Of a stretch of 64,000 bases of DNA, positions 56,698-64,000 are shown piece after piece; the first letter of the stretch is position 1, and each line of letters opens with the position of its first letter. The notes beneath the pieces are model-generated. The model worked only from the letters and a program-made list of their open reading frames with translations, did not search any database and was not told the origin of the DNA. Both the position numbers and the translations under genes were made by a program. Source of the stretch: Halpernia sp048269545 (lineage in GTDB: Bacteria > Bacteroidota > Bacteroidia > Flavobacteriales > Weeksellaceae); NCBI RefSeq assembly GCF_048269545.1, contig NZ_JBLXIJ010000003.1, positions 1-64,000 of the forward strand, given 5' to 3'.

Positions 56698-57123
56698 ATG
56701 AATTCCGAATTTGTAGAACAAAAATTAGAGCATAAAAAAATCCCCATTACGGCGATGCGGAAGTTGGTTTTGGATGTTTTCTTATCTGAAAAAAAATCGA
56801 TTTCACTCGCTGATTTAGAAACAATTTTAGAAAATTCTGACCGAAGCACACTTTATAGAACCCTAAAAACTTTTGAGCAAAAAGGACTTATTCACGGGAT
56901 TCAGGAGAATAATACGACGCAGTATTTACTTTGCAACGACGCTTGCGATGAAGATAATCATTATGACTTTCACCTGCATTTTTACTGCAACAAATGTGAA
57001 AAAACAACGTGTTTGGAAGATGTCGATTTTGAAGGTTTAAAATTCCCGAAAGGTTACAAAATCCAAGATTTAAAATTCGTGGCAAACGGTATTTGCAAAG
57101 AATGCACGCAAATAATGCAATAG
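56698..57123 (+). CDS. Fur-family metal-dependent repressor
   Basis: This 141-residue protein has the winged helix 'KKIPITAMRKLVLDVFLSEK' and 'ENSDRSTLYRTLKTFEQKGL', then the metal domain 'CDEDNHYDFHLHFYCNKCEK' with paired 'CNKC' and 'CKEC' Cys sites for structural zinc. The start is ATG 56698; an in-frame start at 56539 would overlap ligA and translate the repeat. The gene next door is a metal-exporting ATPase, with a 43-bp gap, so it is likely a zinc-sensing (Zur-like) or Fur regulator of metal transport; which metal is not clear. Confidence 0.85.
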   Translation: MNSEFVEQKLEHKKIPITAMRKLVLDVFLSEKKSISLADLETILENSDRSTLYRTLKTFEQKGLIHGIQENNTTQYLLCNDACDEDNHYDFHLHFYCNKCEKTTCLEDVDFEGLKFPKGYKIQDLKFVANGICKECTQIMQ

Positions 57124-57143
57124 TGTTGCACTTTGTTTTTGGC

Positions 57144-57151
57144 TAATTTTG
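57144..57151 (+). promoter_or_regulatory. -7 promoter element of the P-type ATPase gene
   Basis: TAATTTTG, with TTG at 57126-57128 at 15 bases, lies 15 bases before the ATG at 57167. It is the likely site of repression by the Fur-type protein. Confidence 0.45.
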
Positions 57152-57166
57152 TAAAAAAATTATTAA

Positions 57167-59107
57167 ATGTCACAATCTTGCTGCAGCACAGAGGAAACTT
57201 CTCATAACCACGACGATCACGATCATTCCCAAGAAAATGCAAATAATAGTCTTTTACAACTATTCTTTCCTGCTATAATTTCTTTTATATTATTAATAAT
57301 AGGTATAATTCTCGATTATATCTTAAAACCGACTTGGTTTCAAGGTTATTTTAGAATTGCACTTTATATTTTGGCTTATATTCCAGTCGGTTTTCCGGTT
57401 TTAAAAGAAGCTTTTGAAAGTATTAAAAAAGGTCAATTTTTTTCAGAGTTTTTCCTAATGTCGATTGCTGCAATTGGCGCATTTGCAATTGGTGAATATC
57501 CAGAGGGCGTTGCAGTGATGCTTTTTTACAGCGTGGGAGAAAATTTTCAAATTTTAGCAGTTCGTCGGGCAAAAGGAAATATTAAAAATCTTTTAGACCA
57601 AAGACCAGATGAGGTGACGATTTTAGAAAATAATATTCCGAAAACAATTAAAGCCGAAAAAGTTGAAGTAGGCCATTTTGTACAATTAAAACCTGGCGAA
57701 AAATTGGCTTTGGACGGCGAACTCATTTCTGAACGCGCAAGTTTCAATACCGCCGCTTTAACTGGCGAAAGTAAACCAGATTCCAAGAAAAAAGGTGACC
57801 CTGTTTTTGCCGGAATGATTAATTTAAACTCGGTTTCTGAGGTGGTAATTACCAAAAAATACAATGATAGCAAATTGTCTAAAATTTTAGAATTGGTTCA
57901 AAATGCGTCCTCGCAAAAAGCACCCACCGAACTTTTCATTAAAAAATTTGCGAAAATCTACACTCCGATTGTAGTTTATCTTTCAATTGCAATCACATTT
58001 CTACCCTACTTTTTTGTTGCAGATTATGAGTTTAGAAATTGGTTGTACCGTGCTTTGGTTTTTCTTGTAATTTCTTGTCCTTGTGCTTTGGTAATCAGTA
58101 TTCCGCTCGGATATTTTGGTGGAATTGGCGCCGCGAGCAGAAACGGAATTTTATTTAAAGGTGGAAATTTTTTAGATTCTTTAGCCAAAATTCAGAATGT
58201 GGTGATGGACAAAACTGGCACGATGACGGAAGGTGTTTTTAAAGTTCAAGACATAAAAATTGACAAAAATTTTAATGAAAAAGATATTCTAGAAAAATTA
58301 AATTTAATAGAAAGTAAATCTACGCATCCGATTGCGACGGCGATTCACGATTTTGTGGGTGAAATAAATCACGCACAAAATATTTCTAATATTGAAGAAA
58401 TTGCCGGTTTTGGTTTGAAAGCCAATTTTAATAGTAAAGAATTTCTAGCAGGAAACTTTAAATTACTGGAAAAATTCAATATTAAATATGATAAAAATTT
58501 AGAAAATAATCCTGAAAGTGTAGTTGCCATCGCTTTCGACAATTACTTTGTCGGCTATATTACAATAGCAGATGAAATTAAAAAAGAGGCAAAATCCGCG
58601 GTTGAGTCGTTGAAAAAATTAGGAATAAAAGTCACCATGTTGAGTGGCGATAAAACCGCGGTTGTTGAAAAAGTTGCCAAAACTTTGGGTATTCAAAATT
58701 ATTTTGGAAGTCTATTGCCAGAAGATAAAGTGTCAGAATTAAATAAAATTAAAGCCAGAAAAGAAACCGTGGCTTTCGTTGGTGATGGTGTAAATGATGC
58801 ACCGGTTGTTGCGCTTTCAGATGTCGGAATTGCGATGGGCGGTTTGGGAAGTGATGCAACTGTAGAAACAGCGGATGTTGTGATTCAGGACGATAAACCG
58901 ACTAAAATTCCAATGGCTATTAAAATCGGAAAAGAAACCAAAAAAATTGTGTGGCAAAATATTTCGCTGGCTTTTGGAGTAAAATTTATTGTTTTAATTT
59001 TGGGCGCAGGTGGTTTAGCGACAATGTGGGAAGCGGTTTTTGCGGATGTTGGTGTGGCACTTTTGGCAATTTTGAATGCGGTGAGAATTCAGAAAATGAA
59101 GTTCTGA
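57167..59107 (+). CDS. Zn/Cd/Pb-type heavy-metal P-type ATPase
   Basis: This 646-residue P1B-type pump expels divalent heavy metals. Instead of an HMA domain the N-terminus is a short Cys/His-rich tail ('MSQSCCSTEETSHNHDDHDH') that can bind metal. The transmembrane metal site is 'ISCPCALVISIPLG' (CPC); the phosphorylation site 'MDKTGTMTEG', the 'STHPIATAI' HP motif, 'LSGDKTAVVEKVAKTLG' and 'FVGDGVNDAPVVALSDVGIA' complete the cycle motifs. The CPC followed by the Zn-type helix layout favours zinc, cadmium or lead over copper. The adjacent Fur-type gene probably controls it. Confidence 0.9.
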   Translation: MSQSCCSTEETSHNHDDHDHSQENANNSLLQLFFPAIISFILLIIGIILDYILKPTWFQGYFRIALYILAYIPVGFPVLKEAFESIKKGQFFSEFFLMSIAAIGAFAIGEYPEGVAVMLFYSVGENFQILAVRRAKGNIKNLLDQRPDEVTILENNIPKTIKAEKVEVGHFVQLKPGEKLALDGELISERASFNTAALTGESKPDSKKKGDPVFAGMINLNSVSEVVITKKYNDSKLSKILELVQNASSQKAPTELFIKKFAKIYTPIVVYLSIAITFLPYFFVADYEFRNWLYRALVFLVISCPCALVISIPLGYFGGIGAASRNGILFKGGNFLDSLAKIQNVVMDKTGTMTEGVFKVQDIKIDKNFNEKDILEKLNLIESKSTHPIATAIHDFVGEINHAQNISNIEEIAGFGLKANFNSKEFLAGNFKLLEKFNIKYDKNLENNPESVVAIAFDNYFVGYITIADEIKKEAKSAVESLKKLGIKVTMLSGDKTAVVEKVAKTLGIQNYFGSLLPEDKVSELNKIKARKETVAFVGDGVNDAPVVALSDVGIAMGGLGSDATVETADVVIQDDKPTKIPMAIKIGKETKKIVWQNISLAFGVKFIVLILGAGGLATMWEAVFADVGVALLAILNAVRIQKMKF

Positions 59108-59226
59108 TTTTTAGATTTTAAATTTTAGATTTTTTGAAAGTTAAAATTTAGTTTCTCATTTGGTTAAAATTTTTAAATTTTAAAAATCCTTTTAATTTTA
59201 GTATTTTAGGACTTTTAAAAATTGAT

Positions 59227-61362
59227 ATGAAGAAACAAATAATTATAGCAGCTTTTTTATTTAATTCTGCTTTTGCAATAGCGCAAGAATACGGTGGAAT
59301 GTGGATTCCAACCGAGGTGAATGAAAAAGAAATGAAATCTTTGGGCATGAATATTTCCGCCAAAGATATTTGGAACACTAATAGACCGAGTATAAAAGAC
59401 GCGGTTGTTCAATTTAACGGCGGTTGTACGGCTGAAATTATTTCTCCAAATGGTTTACTCTTAACAAATCACCATTGCGGATTTGGACAAATTCAATCAC
59501 ATTCTACCGTGGAAAATGATCTGCTTTCTAACGGTTTTTGGGCAAAAGATATGAAGGGTGAACTTTCAAATCCAGGGGTTAAAGTGGATTTTATAACAGA
59601 CATCAAAGAAGTCACAGATCAGGTTTTAGCTAACACAAAAAATTTAGGTGAAAAACAAACTTCAGCAATGATTAAAGCAAATATTGCAACAACAATTGCC
59701 GGTTTTAAAAATAATTCTTTTCAAAAAGTAATTATTAAACCAATGTATGACGGCAATAAATATTATGCTTTCGTTATTGAAACTTTTAAAGACATAAGAT
59801 TGGTTGGTGCACCGCCGCAAAGTATTGGAAAATTTGGTTCTGATAACGATAATTGGGTTTGGCCACGTCATACAGGAGATTTTTCAATGTTTAGAATTTA
59901 TGCAGATAAAAATAATAATCCTGCTGAATATTCTGTAGATAATGTACCATATAAACCCAAATATTTTTTACCAATTTCTTTAAAAGATAAAAAAGAAGAT
60001 GATTTTACTTTTGTGTTTGGATTTCCGGGCAGAACTCAGGAATATTTACCGTCAATCGCTATTGAGAAAATAATTGATGACATAGATCCAGCGAAAATAA
60101 AAGTTAGAGAAATTGCATTAAAAACTTTGAACGAAAAAATGCGAACTGACGATGCAACTCGTCTAAAATATGCATCAAAATACGCATCAGTAGCTAATTA
60201 TTGGAAAAAATGGATCGGCGAAGTGGAAGGATTAAAAAAATCTAAAGCCGTTCAAAAAAAGCAAGAGTATGAGATGCATTTAGAGAAAAAAAATCCAGAA
60301 ATTAAAACCACAATTTCTAAATTTAATACACTTTATACTGAACAAGCGCCATACGCTTTAAACAACGCTTATTACGGCGAAGTTGTGAGAAATGCTGAAA
60401 CTTTAAGATTAGCTAATTATTATATTAATTATGTAGATGCCAAAGAAAGTGGAAAAATGTCACGTGAAGCTGAAAATCGTTTTGCAGAAACACTTTCAAA
60501 TTTCTATAAAGATTATGAAGGCGCTTTAGATGCAAAAGTAACCGCAGAATTATTGGCTTTGTATCAACAAAAAACGCCTGCAGAATTTTTACCAGATGAT
60601 TTCAAACAATTTTCTAATGTTTCTGAAAATTATACAACTATAGAAAATTGGTCTAAAAATTCACTTATTTCTGGTCGAGGAAATTTGAATGGAAAAATGG
60701 CAAGTACAAATGTTAAAGCGCTATTAGAAGAACCAGATTTTATAAATTCAATTAAAAAAGATCCTTTTTATATCTTAGCAAATAACTTGAAAGAAAGTTA
60801 TATGACTAAAGTTGACGGCAAATTTAATGACTACCAAACGGAAATAAATGAATTGCAAAAAACTTACATGGCGCAATTATTGGCGACCGATAAAGACAGA
60901 AAATTTTTTCCTGATGCGAATTCTACTTTGCGTGTGACTTATGGACAAGTGAAAGGTTCAAATCCAAGAGACGCTGTTTATTACGGTTATCAAACGCATT
61001 TAGCAGGAGTGATGGAGAAATATGTTCCTGGAGATTATGAGTTTGATGTGCCGAAAAAATTAATTAATCTTTACAATACTAAAGATTACGGCGTTTACAA
61101 AGATGCAACAGGTGATGTTCCTGTAAATTTCACGGCCACCAATCACACAACTGGCGGAAATTCTGGCAGTCCAACTTTAGACGCTAACGGAAATTTAATC
61201 GGTATAAACTTCGACAGACAATGGGAAGGAACGATGAGTGACATTAATTATGATCCGAAATTATGCCGAAATATAATGGTGGATATAAAATATGTCTTAT
61301 TCATTATCGATAAATACGCCGATGCAAAATGGCTTTTAAATGAAATGAAAATTGTGAAATAA
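59227..61362 (+). CDS. S46 dipeptidyl peptidase, DPP11 type
   Basis: This 711-residue periplasmic serine peptidase releases dipeptides from peptides imported by asaccharolytic and proteolytic Bacteroidota. It has a signal peptide (IIIAAFLFNSAFAIAQ), a chymotrypsin-like half with the His in 'LLLTNHHCGFGQIQSHST' near residue 85, a helical cap domain, and the Ser in 'HTTGGNSGSPTLDANGNLIG' near 650. The residue 18 after the catalytic Ser is Arg ('GINFDRQWEG'); in the Porphyromonas enzymes Arg here defines DPP11 (Asp/Glu in P1) and Gly DPP7. It is therefore likely to prefer acidic P1 residues. Ended by a terminator. Confidence 0.92.
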   Translation: MKKQIIIAAFLFNSAFAIAQEYGGMWIPTEVNEKEMKSLGMNISAKDIWNTNRPSIKDAVVQFNGGCTAEIISPNGLLLTNHHCGFGQIQSHSTVENDLLSNGFWAKDMKGELSNPGVKVDFITDIKEVTDQVLANTKNLGEKQTSAMIKANIATTIAGFKNNSFQKVIIKPMYDGNKYYAFVIETFKDIRLVGAPPQSIGKFGSDNDNWVWPRHTGDFSMFRIYADKNNNPAEYSVDNVPYKPKYFLPISLKDKKEDDFTFVFGFPGRTQEYLPSIAIEKIIDDIDPAKIKVREIALKTLNEKMRTDDATRLKYASKYASVANYWKKWIGEVEGLKKSKAVQKKQEYEMHLEKKNPEIKTTISKFNTLYTEQAPYALNNAYYGEVVRNAETLRLANYYINYVDAKESGKMSREAENRFAETLSNFYKDYEGALDAKVTAELLALYQQKTPAEFLPDDFKQFSNVSENYTTIENWSKNSLISGRGNLNGKMASTNVKALLEEPDFINSIKKDPFYILANNLKESYMTKVDGKFNDYQTEINELQKTYMAQLLATDKDRKFFPDANSTLRVTYGQVKGSNPRDAVYYGYQTHLAGVMEKYVPGDYEFDVPKKLINLYNTKDYGVYKDATGDVPVNFTATNHTTGGNSGSPTLDANGNLIGINFDRQWEGTMSDINYDPKLCRNIMVDIKYVLFIIDKYADAKWLLNEMKIVK

Positions 61363-61381
61363 TATTCATCCACTAAATAGA

Positions 61382-61408
61382 AAAACGCGCGTTATAGCGC
61401 GTTTTTTT
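61382..61408. terminator. Bidirectional terminator
   Basis: AACGCGC and GCGCGTT flank GTTATA, with A- and T-runs on both sides, so it can work for the S46 gene (plus) and the M16 gene (minus). Confidence 0.85.
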
Positions 61409-61425
61409 GAATTAAAAAAAAAGGA

Positions 61426-64000
61426 TTAATATCCAAAAATCTCCGCCAAAGATAATTCCTGAAATTCTCCCAATTTTTCAAGCGCTTTTATATCTAAATT
61501 TTCTTTTTTACCAATAATTGCGGTGTTAAATTTTAATGGTTTTACATTAGAATTATAGAAATCCGTCAAATCTTCTAAGGTTAATTTTCCGATTTCCTTA
61601 TAAACTTCTTCTCGTAAATCGTAATCAACATTCAATTTTTCTAACCGTAGTTTATTGAAAAATATATTGGTTCGATTAATTCTTCCTGATTCAATTTTTT
61701 TAAAAGCAGAGTTTTTAGAATTGATAAACTGAAACTCAACTTGTGGTAAATTTTCCATCAATTCATCCATCGCATCCACTGCAATTTTTAATTTATCCGG
61801 TTGCGTTCCGATATAGGTTGAAATATAATCTGGATGAGAAATTTCTGCATTTGCGGCGTAAGAAACATAGGCAGAATACGCCAAACTTTTACTTTCACGT
61901 AATTCCTGAAAAATAATAGAAGACAATCCGCTTCCAAAATATTCATTAAAAACATTTATTTTTCCAAAATTTTCAATGTTTACAAGATTTCCTTTCGCTA
62001 CTTTGCTCATTTCCAATTGCACCATTTCATAATTTGCGAAATAAACTTTGCCCGAAGTTTTCGGTTCTGGGTAAATTTTTGGTTCAAGAATTTTATATAA
62101 TTCCGGTTTTATAAACGGTTCTGCAAACTGCAAAAACTGTGTTAAATTTTTTCCATAAAAGAAAATTTGATACGGAAAACTGAAGATTTTTTTAATTTTA
62201 TCTGTCAAACTTTTTACATCAATACTTTTTAATTCTTTCTCCGAAATTAAATCGCGTTTTCGAGAATTTTTTCCAAATTTTGCGTAATCAACCAAAGCAG
62301 AAAAAATTCTGTTTTTATCTTTTTTCGCTGCTTCTCTACTTTCTAAAATTGTATTTACAAACTCTAAATAAACATTTTGCTCCGGTTTTACAGTTGTCAT
62401 CAAATGATGCAAAAGCGCCATTCCTTTGGAAATATTTTCTTCTAAACCAATGAGAGAAATTCGCAATTCATTGTGTGTTGTTTTAAAATCATTAGAAATT
62501 CCCAGTTTATAAAACTCTTGATTAAGCTGATCAGCTGAAAAATTGGCAGTTCCAAAATACTGCAAAACTTGCATCGCTAAACCCAATTCTTTATCATTAT
62601 CGCTTCCAAAAGGAAATATATAATGAACTTGCGCCAAATTATTTTCCTTATTTTTTACAAAGCTGATTTTCTTTTCCCGCAAAATTGTAGATTCAATTTC
62701 TTTTTGGTAATCAATAAAGACAGGTTTTATCGGAAGTGTTTTTTGTGCTAAAATTCGTTTTAAAAAATCAGATTTTACATCTCTATTGATTTTTATTGGT
62801 GTTATTCCTGGATTATCAACTCGAATTAAATCTTCATTTTCGGCTTTTTCTTTGTAAACTACAACATAATTTTCTTTAAAAAAATCATTTGCAAAAACCA
62901 CAATTTCTTCTTTTGTGATGCTTTCGTATTCCGACATTTCTTGCAATTCTTCCTGCCAAGTTCTGTTTTTTATATAAGTGTCGTAAAGATTACATGCTAA
63001 ACCATCTGCAGTTTCTAAGGCTTTTAAACGCTGTAATTTAAAGTCATTGAAAATCGCTTCCAGAAGCCAATCTTCAAATTCTCCTTTTTTAATTAAATTA
63101 ATTTGCTCCAAAAGCATTGCAATTCCTTCCTCTAAACTTTGCTCTTCTTTCGGAACAATTACGGCAGAAAAATAGCCGTAATTTTTAAAACCTGTTGAAA
63201 AAGCTTGAGCAAAAAGTGCTTTTTGGGCTTGATTAATATTTAAATCCAAAAGTCCAGCTTCTCCTCTATTTGTTAAAATATTAGCGCAAATATCTGCCAA
63301 TTGGGATTCTCTTGAACCATAACTGTCAGTTCTCCACGCAATTTGAGCACGAGCAATTGTAGGAGATTTTACGACTTTTTTAGAAATTTTGGTTAAAGGT
63401 TTTTCAAGTATTTTTTCCTTTAAAGGCAATTCTTTCGGTTTTAATTTACCAAAATATTTGTCAACTAATTTTATGGTTTCCTTAAATTCAAAATCACCTA
63501 CCAAAACTAAAGCATAATTATTCGGCACGTAAAAATCCTCAAAATATTGATGAATAGCTTTCATAGAAGGATTTTTCAAATGTTCTGCTTTTCCCAAAGT
63601 GGTTTGTTGCCCGTTTGGATGTGTAGGAAAAAGCAATTCCATCAAAGCATAGTTAGTAATTCTGCCGTCATTATCTTGCGCTCGATTAAATTCTTCATAC
63701 ACAGATTCCAATTCAGTATGAAATAATCTTAAAGTCAATTCAGAAAAACGTTCCTTTTCAATTTCCAACCATTTTTCCAGTTCGTTATTTGGAATATTAT
63801 TTTTGTAAACCGTTTCATCTAACCAAGTATGAGCATTTGTTCCAGTTGCACCGAGTGAAGAAATCGCTTTGTCATATTCATTTGCGATGGCAAATTCACT
63901 CGCTTTTTGCGAAACTTCATCTATTTTTTTATAAATTTCTTTCTTTTTTTGTATGTCTTTTTCAGATTTATGAGCTTCATATAATTCAGAAATTTGGTCT
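61426..64000 (-). CDS. M16-family zinc metallopeptidase, N-terminus beyond the window
   Basis: The frame runs open to the window edge: the codons between 63768 and 64000 read 'NAHTWLDETVYKNNIPNNEL' and similar M16 sequence, so the gene is cut and at least 858 codons are present. The M16 pair of homologous halves can be followed ('NNYALVLVGDFEFKETIKLV' closing the first domain). The inverse zinc motif HxxEH of the first domain should lie just outside. The second half, from about 'VHYIFPFGSDN' on, has lost the motif, as normal in the family. It is a likely periplasmic peptide-degrading enzyme; next to the S46 peptidase, convergent. Confidence 0.9.
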   Translation of the reverse strand, partial: DQISELYEAHKSEKDIQKKKEIYKKIDEVSQKASEFAIANEYDKAISSLGATGTNAHTWLDETVYKNNIPNNELEKWLEIEKERFSELTLRLFHTELESVYEEFNRAQDNDGRITNYALMELLFPTHPNGQQTTLGKAEHLKNPSMKAIHQYFEDFYVPNNYALVLVGDFEFKETIKLVDKYFGKLKPKELPLKEKILEKPLTKISKKVVKSPTIARAQIAWRTDSYGSRESQLADICANILTNRGEAGLLDLNINQAQKALFAQAFSTGFKNYGYFSAVIVPKEEQSLEEGIAMLLEQINLIKKGEFEDWLLEAIFNDFKLQRLKALETADGLACNLYDTYIKNRTWQEELQEMSEYESITKEEIVVFANDFFKENYVVVYKEKAENEDLIRVDNPGITPIKINRDVKSDFLKRILAQKTLPIKPVFIDYQKEIESTILREKKISFVKNKENNLAQVHYIFPFGSDNDKELGLAMQVLQYFGTANFSADQLNQEFYKLGISNDFKTTHNELRISLIGLEENISKGMALLHHLMTTVKPEQNVYLEFVNTILESREAAKKDKNRIFSALVDYAKFGKNSRKRDLISEKELKSIDVKSLTDKIKKIFSFPYQIFFYGKNLTQFLQFAEPFIKPELYKILEPKIYPEPKTSGKVYFANYEMVQLEMSKVAKGNLVNIENFGKINVFNEYFGSGLSSIIFQELRESKSLAYSAYVSYAANAEISHPDYISTYIGTQPDKLKIAVDAMDELMENLPQVEFQFINSKNSAFKKIESGRINRTNIFFNKLRLEKLNVDYDLREEVYKEIGKLTLEDLTDFYNSNVKPLKFNTAIIGKKENLDIKALEKLGEFQELSLAEIFGY

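Overview
The window is chromosomal DNA of a low-GC Bacteroidota bacterium, most likely a flavobacterium of the Chryseobacterium/Weeksellaceae group. The evidence is the gliding genes gldF and gldG, a peptidase with a type IX secretion C-terminal tail, an S46 dipeptidyl peptidase, very uniform 'MKKLLLVGAIALFG...AQ' signal peptides on small outer-membrane barrels, an ATP synthase operon lacking atpD/atpC, a DnaE with a fused N-terminal exonuclease, and promoter -7 elements of the Bacteroidota form TAnnTTTG. No tRNA, rRNA or CRISPR array was seen.

Layout. 1-4150 is an accessory block of small secreted or membrane proteins and a HigBA-type toxin-antitoxin pair, each followed by a ~130-bp palindromic repeat. 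The block reads as an integron-like gene cassette array without an integrase in the window (a CALIN). 4224-7554 holds small membrane proteins, a TauE/SafE transporter divergent from an Lrp regulator, and a DUF808 protein. 7660-13385 is the ATP synthase operon (minus strand: atpI-like, a 4-TM protein, atpB, E, F, H, A, G). 13462-13818 is a decayed ParDE-like locus. 13963-19998 holds ffh, three tandem outer-membrane barrels, phoH, a SAM hydrolase-like gene and hemJ. 20045-22925 is gldF and gldG, split by a 417-bp GIY-YIG nuclease element bounded by perfect 23-bp inverted repeats. 23188-25029 holds a RelE-type toxin-antitoxin pair, a DUF4268 gene and a CPBP protease. 25126-35312 is housekeeping: kbl, M1 peptidase, PBP4, priA, proline dehydrogenase, aroB. 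36258-37634 carries two more cassettes of the same repeat family, pointing the other way. 38023-44444 is a TetR-TolC-MFP-RND efflux operon. 44519-64000 holds dnaE, two unknown genes, a fused alpha/beta 2-oxoacid dehydrogenase E1, a cation exchanger, ligA, a Fur-type regulator with a metal P-type ATPase, an S46 peptidase of the DPP11 type, and an M16 peptidase cut by the window edge.

Main discovery. The dispersed repeats are better explained as integron attC sites than as MITEs. They are imperfect palindromes of 65-135 bp, all in the same orientation as the single gene or gene pair they follow, and the 8-10 bases beginning each cassette are the reverse complement of the bases beginning that same cassette's own repeat (five independent cases). 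That is the R'/R'' relation created when a circular cassette is excised and inserted, and an ordinary transposon with target duplications would not produce it. The two blocks lie 32 kb apart in opposite orientation.

Other notable points: a strong hairpin just downstream of atpE that could set subunit stoichiometry; a frameshifted small gene with an intact paralogue in the window; a priA reading frame that lacks an ATG and runs into a 7-bp tandem repeat; and a hexanucleotide tandem repeat in front of kbl.
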